NCBI RefSeq assembly: GCF_024714495.1
Contig: NZ_JAMZMJ010000005.1
Span: 248,001-312,000 of the forward strand
Source of the DNA: Marinoscillum pacificum
Lineage (GTDB): Bacteria; Bacteroidota; Bacteroidia; Cytophagales; Cyclobacteriaceae
Length of the DNA: 64,000 nt
Direction: 5' to 3'
Shown: positions 9,689-16,980 of the stretch, piece after piece
Layout of the letters: every line of letters starts with the position of its first letter
How positions within the stretch are numbered: position 1 is the first letter of the stretch
Position numbers and translations under genes: made by a program
The notes under the pieces: generated by a model
The model's input: only the letters and a program-made list of their open reading frames with translations
Databases searched by the model: none
Told to the model about the DNA's origin: nothing

Positions 9689-9696
9689 TACATTTG
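9689..9696 (+). promoter_or_regulatory. Bacteroidota-type -7 box for the tRNA locus
   Basis: TACATTTG matches the TAnnTTTG -7 consensus and is followed by GCACTCC, a context I recognise from strong stable-RNA promoters of the phylum. An ATTG sits at about the right distance upstream as a -33 element. It points to the tRNA-Met locus, with a start near 9703 and a leader of about 255 bases that contains one decayed tRNA copy. Confidence 0.6.
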
Positions 9697-9835
9697 CACT
9701 CCTTTTACGGATGTGGCCAGCAGTTGAAGGTCGAAATGTTGCTCAATCGGCGGTTAATATAGGGGATTTGAACGAATTAAAAACAAAATCAAATCAACAT
9801 TTAATTGAACATCCAAAAGGAAAAATAAAAATTCT

Positions 9836-9945
9836 GGCGAGATAGTCATGCCTCTGTCGGCAGACAGGCTCAGACTAATTGCTAGGAATGATTAGAGCGT
9901 CGGTTCGGCACGCGCAGTGTCATAACACGGAGGTCTAAGGTTCGA
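9836..9945 (+). pseudogene. decayed tRNA-Met copy, interrupted by insertions
   Basis: Blocks of the intact tRNA at 9960-10033 reappear in order: GGCGAGATAG (9836-9845), GCTCAGA (9868-9874), ATGATTAGAGCGTCGG (9888-9903), TCATAACACGGAGGTC (9920-9935) and GGTTCGA (9939-9945). Between them are unrelated segments. One of these is a palindrome, CTGTC-GGCA-GACAG (9854-9867), of a type scattered in Bacteroidota. The acceptor 3' side is missing. It is not a functional tRNA. Confidence 0.75.
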
Positions 9946-9959
9946 AAAAAAATGAATAT

Positions 9960-10033
9960 GGCGAGGTAGCTCAGATGGTTAGAGCGTCGGATTCATAACC
10001 CGGAGGTCGGGGGTTCGATTCCCCCCCTCGCTA
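9960..10033 (+). tRNA. tRNA-Met (anticodon CAT)
   Basis: The 74 bases fold as a cloverleaf. The acceptor is GGCGAGG with CCTCGCT (G1-U72 wobble). The D arm is GCTC/GAGC, the anticodon arm TCGGA-TTCATAA-CCCGG, and the T arm GGGGG-TTCGATT-CCCCC, with discriminator A and no encoded CCA. The D-arm and G1 pairing point to the elongator rather than the initiator. The base pair next to the anticodon loop is A31/C39, which I have seen in related species. A tRNA-Ile2 with lysidine at the CAT wobble position cannot be fully excluded. A terminator follows 2 bases later. Confidence 0.95.
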
Positions 10034-10035
10034 CT

Positions 10036-10066
10036 AAAGCACTTCAGGAAACCGGAGTGTTTTTTT
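10036..10066 (+). terminator. terminator of tRNA-Met
   Basis: CACTTC and GGAGTG form a 6-bp stem with an AGGAAACC loop, followed by seven T. The same tail recurs in degraded form at 10170-10198 and 10537-10567. Confidence 0.85.
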
Positions 10067-10092
10067 GTTATCACCAATCCTTTAGAAAGAAT

Positions 10093-10198
10093 TACGTCGG
10101 ATTCATACGCCGAAAGTCAGGCAGGTATCCGCAAATTGACAAACGGAAGTGCTACCGAGAGCTACAACAGTACTTCAAGAAACTGAAGTGTTTTTTTT
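10093..10198 (+). pseudogene. second decayed tRNA-Met copy with intact-looking terminator tail
   Basis: The anticodon-arm block GTCGGATTCATA plus GCCGAAAGTC (10096-10119) is followed by a scrambled stretch, then GAGCTAC (10159-10165) and the hairpin TACTTC-(AAGAAACT)-GAAGTG with eight T (10171-10198). This is the tRNA 3' end plus terminator of the intact copy in altered form. It lies immediately upstream of the GIY-YIG start and could stop read-through from the tRNA promoter. Confidence 0.7.
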
Positions 10199-10209
10199 AT
10201 TTTACTATA

Positions 10210-10464
10210 ATGAACTACCGCTTCGTATACGCACTATATTCTAAGACATACAATAAAATCTACATCGGACGAACCTCAAACATTAAAGCTCGTCTCATGA
10301 GTCATTATACTGGCCATAAAGGGTATACAATCAAGTTCAGACCTTGGACATTGATCTTCCTCGAAAAATGTGATTCATTAGCTGATTCAATCATTCGAGA
10401 AAAACAATTGAAATCTGCTCGAGGAAGAGACATGATCTGGAAACTAATCCAGTCTAAATACTAA
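10210..10464 (+). CDS. single-domain GIY-YIG endonuclease
   Basis: The ATG at 10210 gives 84 residues that are exactly one GIY-YIG domain: VYALY at residues 6-10 for the first motif, YIG at 18-20, Arg28, His32 and the metal-binding Glu64 in the REKQLK helix. The frame is open further upstream, but those codons run through a tRNA remnant and a terminator, so the internal ATG is preferred. Small stand-alone GIY-YIG proteins are common in Bacteroidota, and their role is not established. Here the gene is bracketed by decayed copies of tRNA-Met. This suggests that the nuclease, or recombination it promotes, produced the duplications. Confidence 0.88.
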   Translation: MNYRFVYALYSKTYNKIYIGRTSNIKARLMSHYTGHKGYTIKFRPWTLIFLEKCDSLADSIIREKQLKSARGRDMIWKLIQSKY

Positions 10465-10466
10465 AA

Positions 10467-10567
10467 GTGCCGGATTCATCCGCCAAGAGTCGGATTTATA
10501 TCCGCCAGCTGGCGGACGGGGGTTCTACCAATAGCTACTAAAGCACTTTAGGAAACTGGAGTACTTT
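10467..10567 (+). pseudogene. third decayed tRNA-Met copy and tail
   Basis: GTGCCGGATTCATCCGCC (10467-10484) resembles the anticodon arm, GGGGGTTCTACC (10518-10529) the T arm, and AGCTACTAAAGCACTTTAGG through the T run (10533-10567) the acceptor end plus terminator. A perfect 16-bp palindrome TCCGCCAGCTGGCGGA (10501-10516) is inserted between them. Together with the copy at 10093 it brackets the GIY-YIG gene. Confidence 0.7.
10501..10516. repeat. 16-bp perfect palindrome in tRNA remnant
   Basis: TCCGCCAGCTGGCGGA is self-complementary. Related GGCGG/CCAGNTGG-type inverted repeats occur at 46101-46129. It may be a short interspersed palindromic element. Confidence 0.6.
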
Positions 10568-10649
10568 TCTTTATATCCATTATTCAAGCCTGGAATCTGC
10601 CTGACTTCCCTAACTGCATTATTTCAAGAATAACTTTAAATATTAACAT

Positions 10650-10657
10650 TAACTTTG
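10650..10657 (+). promoter_or_regulatory. -7 box for the lipoprotein gene
   Basis: TAACTTTG fits TAnnTTTG. A start about 6 bases downstream would leave a leader of roughly 16 bases to the ATG at 10680, which supports that start over the one at 10671. Confidence 0.55.
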
Positions 10658-10679
10658 CGTTTAGGTTAAAATGAGTGTT

Positions 10680-11144
10680 ATGAAACAGGTTATCTTCTTC
10701 AGTCTTTCTACAATTCTACTAATGTCTTCGTGTAAGAAAGACGATCAATCCATTTCTGCTGCCAATATTCTAGGATCTTGGACTTCTACAGAAAACCACA
10801 TTACTGGCTGTACTGATGGAACAAGTAATGGCACCTTTTCCTTTGACTGTCCGAGTAACGATTGCAGAACTTTTGTTTTTGTAGTAGATACTGCGGTAGT
10901 CAACGATGAAAAAATCGTTAGCCAGTATTATTCTACTTCTACCTTCAACAATGGTGTGGCTGTGAATGAATCGGGAACTTTTTCCTTAGGAAGCGGAATC
11001 ATGACTTTGTGTACAGAAATTGAAGATGAAGAAGTCTGCAGAAATGTAAATATTAATCTTAACGGTGATGTATTGTTGATCTTCAACACCAATGACGATA
11101 CGGGCTGTGAAGAGCAAACTACTTACGAGCGAGCAACTAATTAG
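10680..11144 (+). CDS. lipocalin-like lipoprotein of unknown function
   Basis: From the ATG at 10680 the product has a short signal peptide (MKQVIFFSLSTILL) and a lipobox MSSC, followed by KKDDQ. The next segment ILGSWTSTENH has the LxGxW pattern typical of lipocalin-like small lipoproteins in Bacteroidota. The remaining ~110 residues contain six Cys in a beta-rich sequence, which suggests disulfides outside the cytoplasm. An upstream in-frame ATG at 10671 would add three residues and is less likely. No ligand can be inferred. It stands alone behind its own promoter, before a sodium-channel gene. Confidence 0.75.
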   Translation: MKQVIFFSLSTILLMSSCKKDDQSISAANILGSWTSTENHITGCTDGTSNGTFSFDCPSNDCRTFVFVVDTAVVNDEKIVSQYYSTSTFNNGVAVNESGTFSLGSGIMTLCTEIEDEEVCRNVNINLNGDVLLIFNTNDDTGCEEQTTYERATN

Positions 11145-11211
11145 ACTTTGATTAGAATACCGTGATTTCGCCTTAATTAAGCCCAAAAGGCTTATTATTG
11201 TATTAATCACC

Positions 11212-12090
11212 ATGTCTGAACAAAGCAAAAACCCTTTGCGGTTAATCCTATATCGTCTAAAAAATTTAGATGAGTTAAAGAGATTTCTGGAAACCAAGGA
11301 ATTTCAATACACTATCATTGGGTTGATACTGCTTAATGCTATCACAATTGGTATTGAAACCTCCCCTACAATCACCAACAGAGTTGGCGCATGGCTCACT
11401 CAGATAGACAAGTACATACTCATTATCTTCACACTGGAGATAGCGATGAAGATTGTAGCCTATCGCCATCGCTTTTTCACCAATGCATGGAACCTATTCG
11501 ACTTCCTTATTGTGGCAATTGCACTAATTCCAGCTGCTGGACCTCTTCACATTCTTAGAACCCTTAGAATATTACGAACAGCACGCCTGATTAAAAATGT
11601 ACCCAAGCTGCGTTTAATTATAGAATCGCTACTTAAGTCCATTCCAAGTATCGGATGGATAGCGGTTCTGCTATTCATGATCTTTTACATTTTCGCTGTA
11701 ATAGGAACAGACCTCTATCAAGAAGATTTTCCTCAGTATTTCGGAGATCTTGGTAAAACATTCTTTACTCTTTTCCAGGTAATGACTCTGGAAAGCTGGT
11801 CTTCTGGGATTGCACGTCCCATGATGCAGGAGCTTCCAAATGCTTACTTGTTCTTTGTACCTTTCATTCTGCTGGCCACCTACACCACACTCAATGTGTT
11901 TATCGCTATTGTGGTCAACACAATGAATGAGTTGAATAGAGCAGAAATGAAAGATGATGAAACCAGAACTCGTGAATTAATTCATGAAGAGCATCACGAA
12001 ATCCTCGCTTACCTGAAGAGTATTCAGCGTAAAATGAACAGCCTGGAAATAAGACTTGAGGAAAAAGAGAAAGATTCCGAGATCCAATAG
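11212..12090 (+). CDS. NaChBac-type voltage-gated sodium channel (copy 1)
   Basis: The 292-residue protein has the six-helix plan of bacterial homotetrameric sodium channels. S1 starts near residue 33. S4 (about 113-127) carries Arg116, 119, 122 and 125 at every third position. S5 is near 148-165. The pore helix and filter TLESWSS at 192-198 have Glu194 as the selectivity ring, followed by S6 (about 212-236). A charged cytoplasmic tail (240-292) is predicted to form the coiled-coil assembly domain. The TLESW filter identifies the BacNav family rather than potassium channels. A close paralogue lies at 42888-43730 with the same filter. Such channels are linked to motility and pH homeostasis in alkaliphiles. 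Confidence 0.93.
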   Translation: MSEQSKNPLRLILYRLKNLDELKRFLETKEFQYTIIGLILLNAITIGIETSPTITNRVGAWLTQIDKYILIIFTLEIAMKIVAYRHRFFTNAWNLFDFLIVAIALIPAAGPLHILRTLRILRTARLIKNVPKLRLIIESLLKSIPSIGWIAVLLFMIFYIFAVIGTDLYQEDFPQYFGDLGKTFFTLFQVMTLESWSSGIARPMMQELPNAYLFFVPFILLATYTTLNVFIAIVVNTMNELNRAEMKDDETRTRELIHEEHHEILAYLKSIQRKMNSLEIRLEEKEKDSEIQ

Positions 12091-12143
12091 CAGAACAAAA
12101 ATCATATTACTCACAAAATGAATTAACATTCTACCTCGTTAAG

Positions 12144-12151
12144 TAGTTTTG
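12144..12151 (+). promoter_or_regulatory. -7 box for the DinB-like gene
   Basis: TAGTTTTG fits TAnnTTTG and ends 9 bases before the ATG at 12161. It overlaps a possible TTG start at 12149, which argues that translation begins at 12161 with an almost absent leader. Confidence 0.6.
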
Positions 12152-12160
12152 TATGTAATT

Positions 12161-12721
12161 ATGGAAAACAGATACCTGGACGAGTGGATTATACAAGCTG
12201 AAGAAGTACCAGCAAAAGTCGAAAGCCTTTTCAGCAAAATCACCGAAGAAGAATTGAATCATAAGCCAAACCCAGAGCAATGGAGTATTGGTGAGTTGAT
12301 GGACCACATTATGGTTACCAATTCTTTATACTTTCCAAAGTATCAAAAAATCGTTGAAGGCAATCACCGAAATCCATTTTCTGCACGGTTTGATTATGTG
12401 ACAGATTTTCTCGGAAAATCCATTCTACAATCTGTAGATCCTGAAAATCCCAAAAAGCTTAAAACCGTAAAGAAATTCGAGCCAGTTAAAAGTGAGTTCA
12501 CTTTACAAAAGGTAGATGAATTTAAATCGCAGCAAGCAGCATTAATTGATCTAGTAAAGCAAACGGACACGGTCAACCACAACAAGACTTACATCTCCTC
12601 TCCTGCTGGACCACTCATAGTTTACTCTCTGGAATATGCTAATCGCATCATATTGTGGCACGAACTGAGACACATTCAGCAAGCAATTGAGCTACTCAAA
12701 AAGGAAGTTGTAGAAGCATAA
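12161..12721 (+). CDS. DinB-like (DinB_2/DUF1569-type) metal-dependent family protein
   Basis: The 186-residue protein is a predicted four-helix bundle. It has PNPEQWSIGELMDHIMVTN near residue 40, the usual W-S-x-x-E/H helix of DinB-like proteins with its His ligand, and a C-terminal WHELRHIQQAIELL helix with two more His. The three His residues fit the family metal site. DinB-like proteins in Bacillithiol-producing bacteria include thiol transferases, so a thiol-linked role is possible but not shown. The start was chosen because the upstream TTG lies in the promoter box. Confidence 0.8.
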   Translation: MENRYLDEWIIQAEEVPAKVESLFSKITEEELNHKPNPEQWSIGELMDHIMVTNSLYFPKYQKIVEGNHRNPFSARFDYVTDFLGKSILQSVDPENPKKLKTVKKFEPVKSEFTLQKVDEFKSQQAALIDLVKQTDTVNHNKTYISSPAGPLIVYSLEYANRIILWHELRHIQQAIELLKKEVVEA

Positions 12722-12810
12722 CTACAGTTCAGCTACCGAATTCAACAGTTCGGTAAAATCAATTACCAATCAACAATACTAAAGACTTGATTTGAACAAA
12801 AATCAAGCTC

Positions 12811-13482
12811 ATGCAAACGCTACTAACATACTCACACGCCACTTCAGGAGGAATCGTTCTTCTTCTTGGTCTACTCAACTTCATCAACAGAACTGGCAAT
12901 AAAAACCATGTTGTAACTGGACGAATCTATGTCGGTGCGATGTGGTGGATTTGTTTAAGTGCCTTCATTATTATCGCATTTTACCGATTCAGTTTCTTCT
13001 TAATGGTTATTAGAGTTTTAACCTTCTATTCATCATTTGTAGGTGTTCGAGTATTGCGCAGAAGAAAGTCCAACAGTGAAAAGTGGTATGATTGGTTAGT
13101 TTCAGGATTAACAGCCGTCTTTGGATTGGGACTGATTGGATATGCGATAGCTATATTCATCCAGGTGGGCTCTTTCCATTGGTTAGGAGCACTATCAGTC
13201 TTGTTTGGTTATTTCAGCATGAGCAGTGGCATCAGAGATATTCGATTCTTCTTATCCAACAGAAAAAGAGAAGACCTGTGGTGGTTATCTCAGCATATCA
13301 ATGCCATTGGTGGTAGCTATGTTGCAGCCATCACCGCTTTTGTAGTCCAAAACAGTCGTTTGTTTATGCCTGATGATTACAACTGGTTAGCATGGGTACT
13401 TCCCCCAGCACTACTTACTCCTGTGATCTCAGGACTTGCAAAGCGCTACAAACAAAAAAGAGCCAGACTCGCTGGCTCTTAA
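12811..13482 (+). CDS. multi-pass membrane protein (DUF2306-like)
   Basis: The 223-residue protein has about six or seven hydrophobic helices and starts with SHATSGGIVLLLGLLNF, followed by a Lys/His loop (NKNHVVTGRIYVG). Conserved-looking His residues occur at the ends of helices (SHATSG, KNHVVTGR, SQHINAIGG), a pattern seen in DUF2306-type proteins. Function is unknown. The last codons, for the basic tail KRARLAGS, also form the hairpin of the convergent arginine operon terminator. Confidence 0.6.
   Translation: MQTLLTYSHATSGGIVLLLGLLNFINRTGNKNHVVTGRIYVGAMWWICLSAFIIIAFYRFSFFLMVIRVLTFYSSFVGVRVLRRRKSNSEKWYDWLVSGLTAVFGLGLIGYAIAIFIQVGSFHWLGALSVLFGYFSMSSGIRDIRFFLSNRKREDLWWLSQHINAIGGSYVAAITAFVVQNSRLFMPDDYNWLAWVLPPALLTPVISGLAKRYKQKRARLAGS
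13453..13480 (-). terminator. arginine operon terminator inside the convergent gene
   Basis: AAGAGCCAG-ACTCG-CTGGCTCTT (13458-13480) is a perfect 9-bp stem. On the - strand it is followed by TTTTTTG. It lies 21 bases beyond the argJ stop and overlaps the last codons and stop of the + strand membrane gene. Confidence 0.88.
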
Positions 13483-13501
13483 TTGATAAATAGGCAATTG
13501 A

Positions 13502-14725
13502 TTACGTGGTATACATTGAATTGAACATCACATAATCGGTTGTCAGGTCTGTCCCCCAGCCTATAGCTGAAGCTCTTCCTTCTCTTAATTTCATTTGAAT
13601 GATAATCTCGGATTGCTTGAGAATCCTTTTCACCAGGTTCATGTCGAACTCTAGTGGTCTACCCTGCTCTAGCATCTTCACCTCCTCTGTAGAGTTACCT
13701 AACCAGAGATCTACCTTTGCTGGATCAAAGTTTATACCACTTCTACCCATAGCTGCCAGCACACGTCCCCAGTTAGGATCACGGCCGAACATGGCTGTTT
13801 TCACCAATGAAGAGTCTGACACCACTCGTACGATCTTTCTCGCATCTTCTTTTGACTTGGCTCCATCCAGGCGATACTCAATGAATTTACTAGCGCCTTC
13901 ACCGTCGGAGATGATCAACTTAGCAAGGTGAGTCATTAGTTCATGAAGCTTCTCTTTGAATGTGATATAGTGTGGATCACTTGTGGAAGTAATCATCTCA
14001 TTATCAGCTAAGCCATTAGCCATAATACTCGCCATGTCATTAGTAGATGTGTCACCATCCACTGTGATCATATTGAATGAGTCATTTACAGCCTCCTTGA
14101 AAGCTTTATCCAGTAGCTTTTGGTCGATATTCAAATCAGTAAAAGCAAAAGCCAACATGGTAGCCATATTGGGGTGAATCATTCCAGAACCTTTCGCAAT
14201 TCCTCCTATATTGATGGTATTGCCATCAATTTCAAACTCAACAAATCCCTCTTTAGCGAAAGTATCTGTGGTTAGAATAGCATTCGCAGCAAAACTTCCG
14301 GCGCGAGAATTTTCAGAAATCTTTTTGACGTTTTCTTTAATTCCTTCAACTACCTCTTCTGTTGGAAAAGCTTTTCCGATGATGCCCGTAGAAGCTACCA
14401 TTACCTTATTGGTATCGATATTGAACTCTTTGGCAGCTGCTTCAGCCATTGCCAAAGCACCTTCTTCACCCTGTTTTCCAGTTACTGCATTAGCATTACC
14501 AGAATTACAGATGATCGCCTGAGCCATATTGTTGGTTTCTTCCAAATGCTTTTTCGTCAACTTGATTGGTTCCGCTACCACCAAATTTTGAGTGAATGTG
14601 GCCGACACCTTCGCTGGCACTTCCGAATATAGAATAGCAAGATCACGACGCATGGATTTCACCCCTGTGTGGGCTCCCCAGCATTTGATCCCTCTAACAT
14701 TCGTTATGTTTCTTATCATGTTCAC
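13502..14725 (-). CDS. argJ: bifunctional glutamate N-acetyltransferase/ornithine acetyltransferase
   Basis: ArgJ moves the acetyl group from N-acetylornithine to glutamate and so closes the cyclic arginine pathway. The 407-residue proenzyme self-cleaves before a Thr. The cleavage segment GSGMIHPNMATML is present, with Thr after Ala as the nucleophile. Other family segments are ICNSGNANAVTG near residue 90, GIIGKAFP, and the beta-subunit TVDGDTSTNDM and GDPNWGR-like FGRDPNWGRVLAAMGRSG. It is the last gene of argB-argD-argC-argJ, with 17 bases between it and argC. Its presence shows acetyl recycling rather than the linear succinyl/acetyl-citrulline route known from Bacteroides. Confidence 0.95.
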   Translation of the reverse strand: MNMIRNITNVRGIKCWGAHTGVKSMRRDLAILYSEVPAKVSATFTQNLVVAEPIKLTKKHLEETNNMAQAIICNSGNANAVTGKQGEEGALAMAEAAAKEFNIDTNKVMVASTGIIGKAFPTEEVVEGIKENVKKISENSRAGSFAANAILTTDTFAKEGFVEFEIDGNTINIGGIAKGSGMIHPNMATMLAFAFTDLNIDQKLLDKAFKEAVNDSFNMITVDGDTSTNDMASIMANGLADNEMITSTSDPHYITFKEKLHELMTHLAKLIISDGEGASKFIEYRLDGAKSKEDARKIVRVVSDSSLVKTAMFGRDPNWGRVLAAMGRSGINFDPAKVDLWLGNSTEEVKMLEQGRPLEFDMNLVKRILKQSEIIIQMKLREGRASAIGWGTDLTTDYVMFNSMYTT

Positions 14726-14742
14726 AATTACAATAGTTTAGT

Positions 14743-15780
14743 TTATGGTTGTAATGGAGTTATGTTTAAGCCCGCGGTTTCTTCTAACCCGAGCATGATA
14801 TTCATATTTTGAACAGCTTGTCCTGCAGCACCTTTCACCAGATTATCAATCACGCCAATACTAATGATCGTATTGGTACGATCGTCATAAGTCACGAACA
14901 AGTCACAATAATTGGTACCTCTTACCTGCTTTAAATTAGGCAAATCATCACCAACTCTTACGAATGGCTCATTATCATAGTATTCATGATAGAGCTTGTT
15001 CAGGTCTTCTGAAGAAATGTCTCTAGTCGGACGTGTGTAGCATGTGGAGAGTATTCCTCTGTCTACTGGCAGCAAGTGAGGTGTAAATAATACCGATGCT
15101 TCCGAATTGGCATACTTACCAATGATTTCTTGTATCTCTATCGTGTGACGGTGACTCTTCACGCCATAAGCAGTGAAGTTGTCATTAACTACTGGAAAAT
15201 GCGTATTTGGTTTAGCTTTAATTCCCGCACCAGTCACACCTGTTTTGGAATCAACCGTAATGTGATTCTTATCAATAATGCCTTCTTTCAGCAAAGGAGA
15301 CAATGCCAAAATAGCTGAAGTTGGGAAACACCCTGGATTGGCTACTAATTTCGCCTCTGCAATTCGTTTTCTGAACAATTCAGGTGATCCGAATACCGCA
15401 GCATCAAACCCTTGCTCAAAATTGTGATCTTTCTTATACCAGGCCTCGTAAACCCCTTTGGAAGACAATCTAAAGTCTCCACTGAGGTCAACAATTTTAA
15501 AATCTTTGTCATGGTTTTCCTTCACAAAATCCATGGAAACTCCATGTGGTAATGCTAGAAAAACAAGATCTAATTCATAATTGGGAATATCCTCGATACT
15601 CACCAATGTCGGCTCAAATATTCCTCGATACTGCGGATGCACATCTGAGAATCTCTCACCCTTTCTGCTTTCTGACGTAATTGCACTGATATGAATATCC
15701 GGATGATTGATAAGGATTCTTACCAACTCTGATCCGGTATATCCGGTAGCTCCTACTATAGCTACGTTAAATTTTGACAT
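14743..15780 (-). CDS. argC: N-acetyl-gamma-glutamyl-phosphate reductase
   Basis: ArgC reduces N-acetylglutamyl phosphate to the semialdehyde with NADPH. The 345-residue protein starts with the dinucleotide fold GATGYTGSELVRIL, carries the catalytic Cys in NPGCFPTSA near residue 150, and has the HRHTIEIQEI segment with the active-site His. DVSGDFRL-type sequence (DLSGDFRLSS) precedes the Cys. It begins immediately after the argD frame, with no intergenic bases. Confidence 0.96.
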   Translation of the reverse strand: MSKFNVAIVGATGYTGSELVRILINHPDIHISAITSESRKGERFSDVHPQYRGIFEPTLVSIEDIPNYELDLVFLALPHGVSMDFVKENHDKDFKIVDLSGDFRLSSKGVYEAWYKKDHNFEQGFDAAVFGSPELFRKRIAEAKLVANPGCFPTSAILALSPLLKEGIIDKNHITVDSKTGVTGAGIKAKPNTHFPVVNDNFTAYGVKSHRHTIEIQEIIGKYANSEASVLFTPHLLPVDRGILSTCYTRPTRDISSEDLNKLYHEYYDNEPFVRVGDDLPNLKQVRGTNYCDLFVTYDDRTNTIISIGVIDNLVKGAAGQAVQNMNIMLGLEETAGLNITPLQP

Positions 15781-16977
15781 TTATCTATGTTCTTTAATTG
15801 ATTTCAATAATACTTCGATAACTGTTTCTATATCCTCCTGAGGAATATTCAATGGAGGAACCAAACGCACTACATTACCTGCAGTAGCATTGGCTATCAC
15901 ATGATGCTTCAACATCATTGTTGTTACGATTGGCTTTGACTCAACTGTTAGTTCAATCCCTAACATCAAACCATAACCTCTAATTTCTTTTATCTCTGGA
16001 TAGTCTGCTTTAACAGACTCTATTTTATCTTTTACCCATTGACCTTTCTTTTCAGCTTCTGCCAATAAGTTTTCTTCTTCTATCACTTCGAGATTTGCTA
16101 ATGCTGCGGCACATACCAATGGGTTTCCACCATAAGTAGTACCATGGTCTCCCCAATCGATCGCCTGACCTGCTTTTTCGGTAGCTAATACTGCACCAAT
16201 TGGCACTCCAGCTCCTAATCCTTTCGCAAGTGTCATTACATCTGGCTTTACTCCAAAATGCTCATGAGCAAACATTTTCCCTGTTCTAGCTATACCACAC
16301 TGAACCTCATCAAATACCAATACAAGATTGTGCTCATCACAAAATGCCCTGAGATCTATTAGGAATTGCTTGTCCGCAGGATTAATACCACCTTCACCCT
16401 GAATCGGTTCCAACATGATCGCTCCTACTTCATCCGTCACCATCGATTTGATAGCGTCCAAATCATTAAAAGGAGCATGCATAAATCCTTCTGGGATTGG
16501 AGCAAAACCATTCATCATGGCTTCTTTACCAGTGGCAGCAACTGTAGCCAGTGTTCTTCCATGAAATGCATTTTTCATGGCAATGATTTTGCTGCCTCTT
16601 CCATTTTTGGAAGCGTACTTACGAGCAATTTTGATAGCTCCTTCACCAGCCTCAGCACCACTATTGCCAAAAAACACTCTTTGCATTCCTGACAATTCTG
16701 CTAACTTCTTGGCCAACTTCACTTGAGGTTCGCTTAAGAAAAAATTGGAGATGTGCACCAATTCATGGGCTTGTTTACTGATGGCCTCAGCCACTTTGGG
16801 GTGACAGTTTCCAACATTGTTCACTGCAATTCCGGCAAGAGCATCAATGTACTCATTACCCTCCATGTCCCAAAGCCTGGATCCACTACCTTTTTTGAAT
16901 GCTAGCGGATACCTTTTGAATGTTGGTAAATAATATTGTTGATCTAACTGATGTAATTCTTCTGTTGAATAACTCAT
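15781..16977 (-). CDS. argD: acetylornithine aminotransferase (class III, PLP)
   Basis: ArgD interconverts N-acetylglutamate semialdehyde and N-acetylornithine with glutamate as amino donor. The 398-residue enzyme shows the class III signature: GNSGAEAGEGAIKIAR for PLP phosphate binding, FDEVQCGIARTG for the PLP ring Asp, and the Schiff-base Lys in MTLAKGLGAGVPIGA. It lies 3 bases after argB and abuts argC. A second argD-like gene at 29766-30890 has its own locus. Membership in this operon makes this copy the arginine enzyme. Confidence 0.94.
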   Translation of the reverse strand: MSYSTEELHQLDQQYYLPTFKRYPLAFKKGSGSRLWDMEGNEYIDALAGIAVNNVGNCHPKVAEAISKQAHELVHISNFFLSEPQVKLAKKLAELSGMQRVFFGNSGAEAGEGAIKIARKYASKNGRGSKIIAMKNAFHGRTLATVAATGKEAMMNGFAPIPEGFMHAPFNDLDAIKSMVTDEVGAIMLEPIQGEGGINPADKQFLIDLRAFCDEHNLVLVFDEVQCGIARTGKMFAHEHFGVKPDVMTLAKGLGAGVPIGAVLATEKAGQAIDWGDHGTTYGGNPLVCAAALANLEVIEEENLLAEAEKKGQWVKDKIESVKADYPEIKEIRGYGLMLGIELTVESKPIVTTMMLKHHVIANATAGNVVRLVPPLNIPQEDIETVIEVLLKSIKEHR

Positions 16978-16980
16978 TGG

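Noticed and set aside
10057-10209. Upstream extension of the GIY-YIG reading frame by 51 codons
   Set aside because: These codons cross a tRNA remnant and a terminator hairpin and show no protein-like pattern; the domain is complete from the ATG at 10210.
9836-10567. Repeated blocks that could suggest a CRISPR array
   Set aside because: The repeats are tRNA and terminator segments of unequal length and spacing, with no unique spacers and no cas genes.
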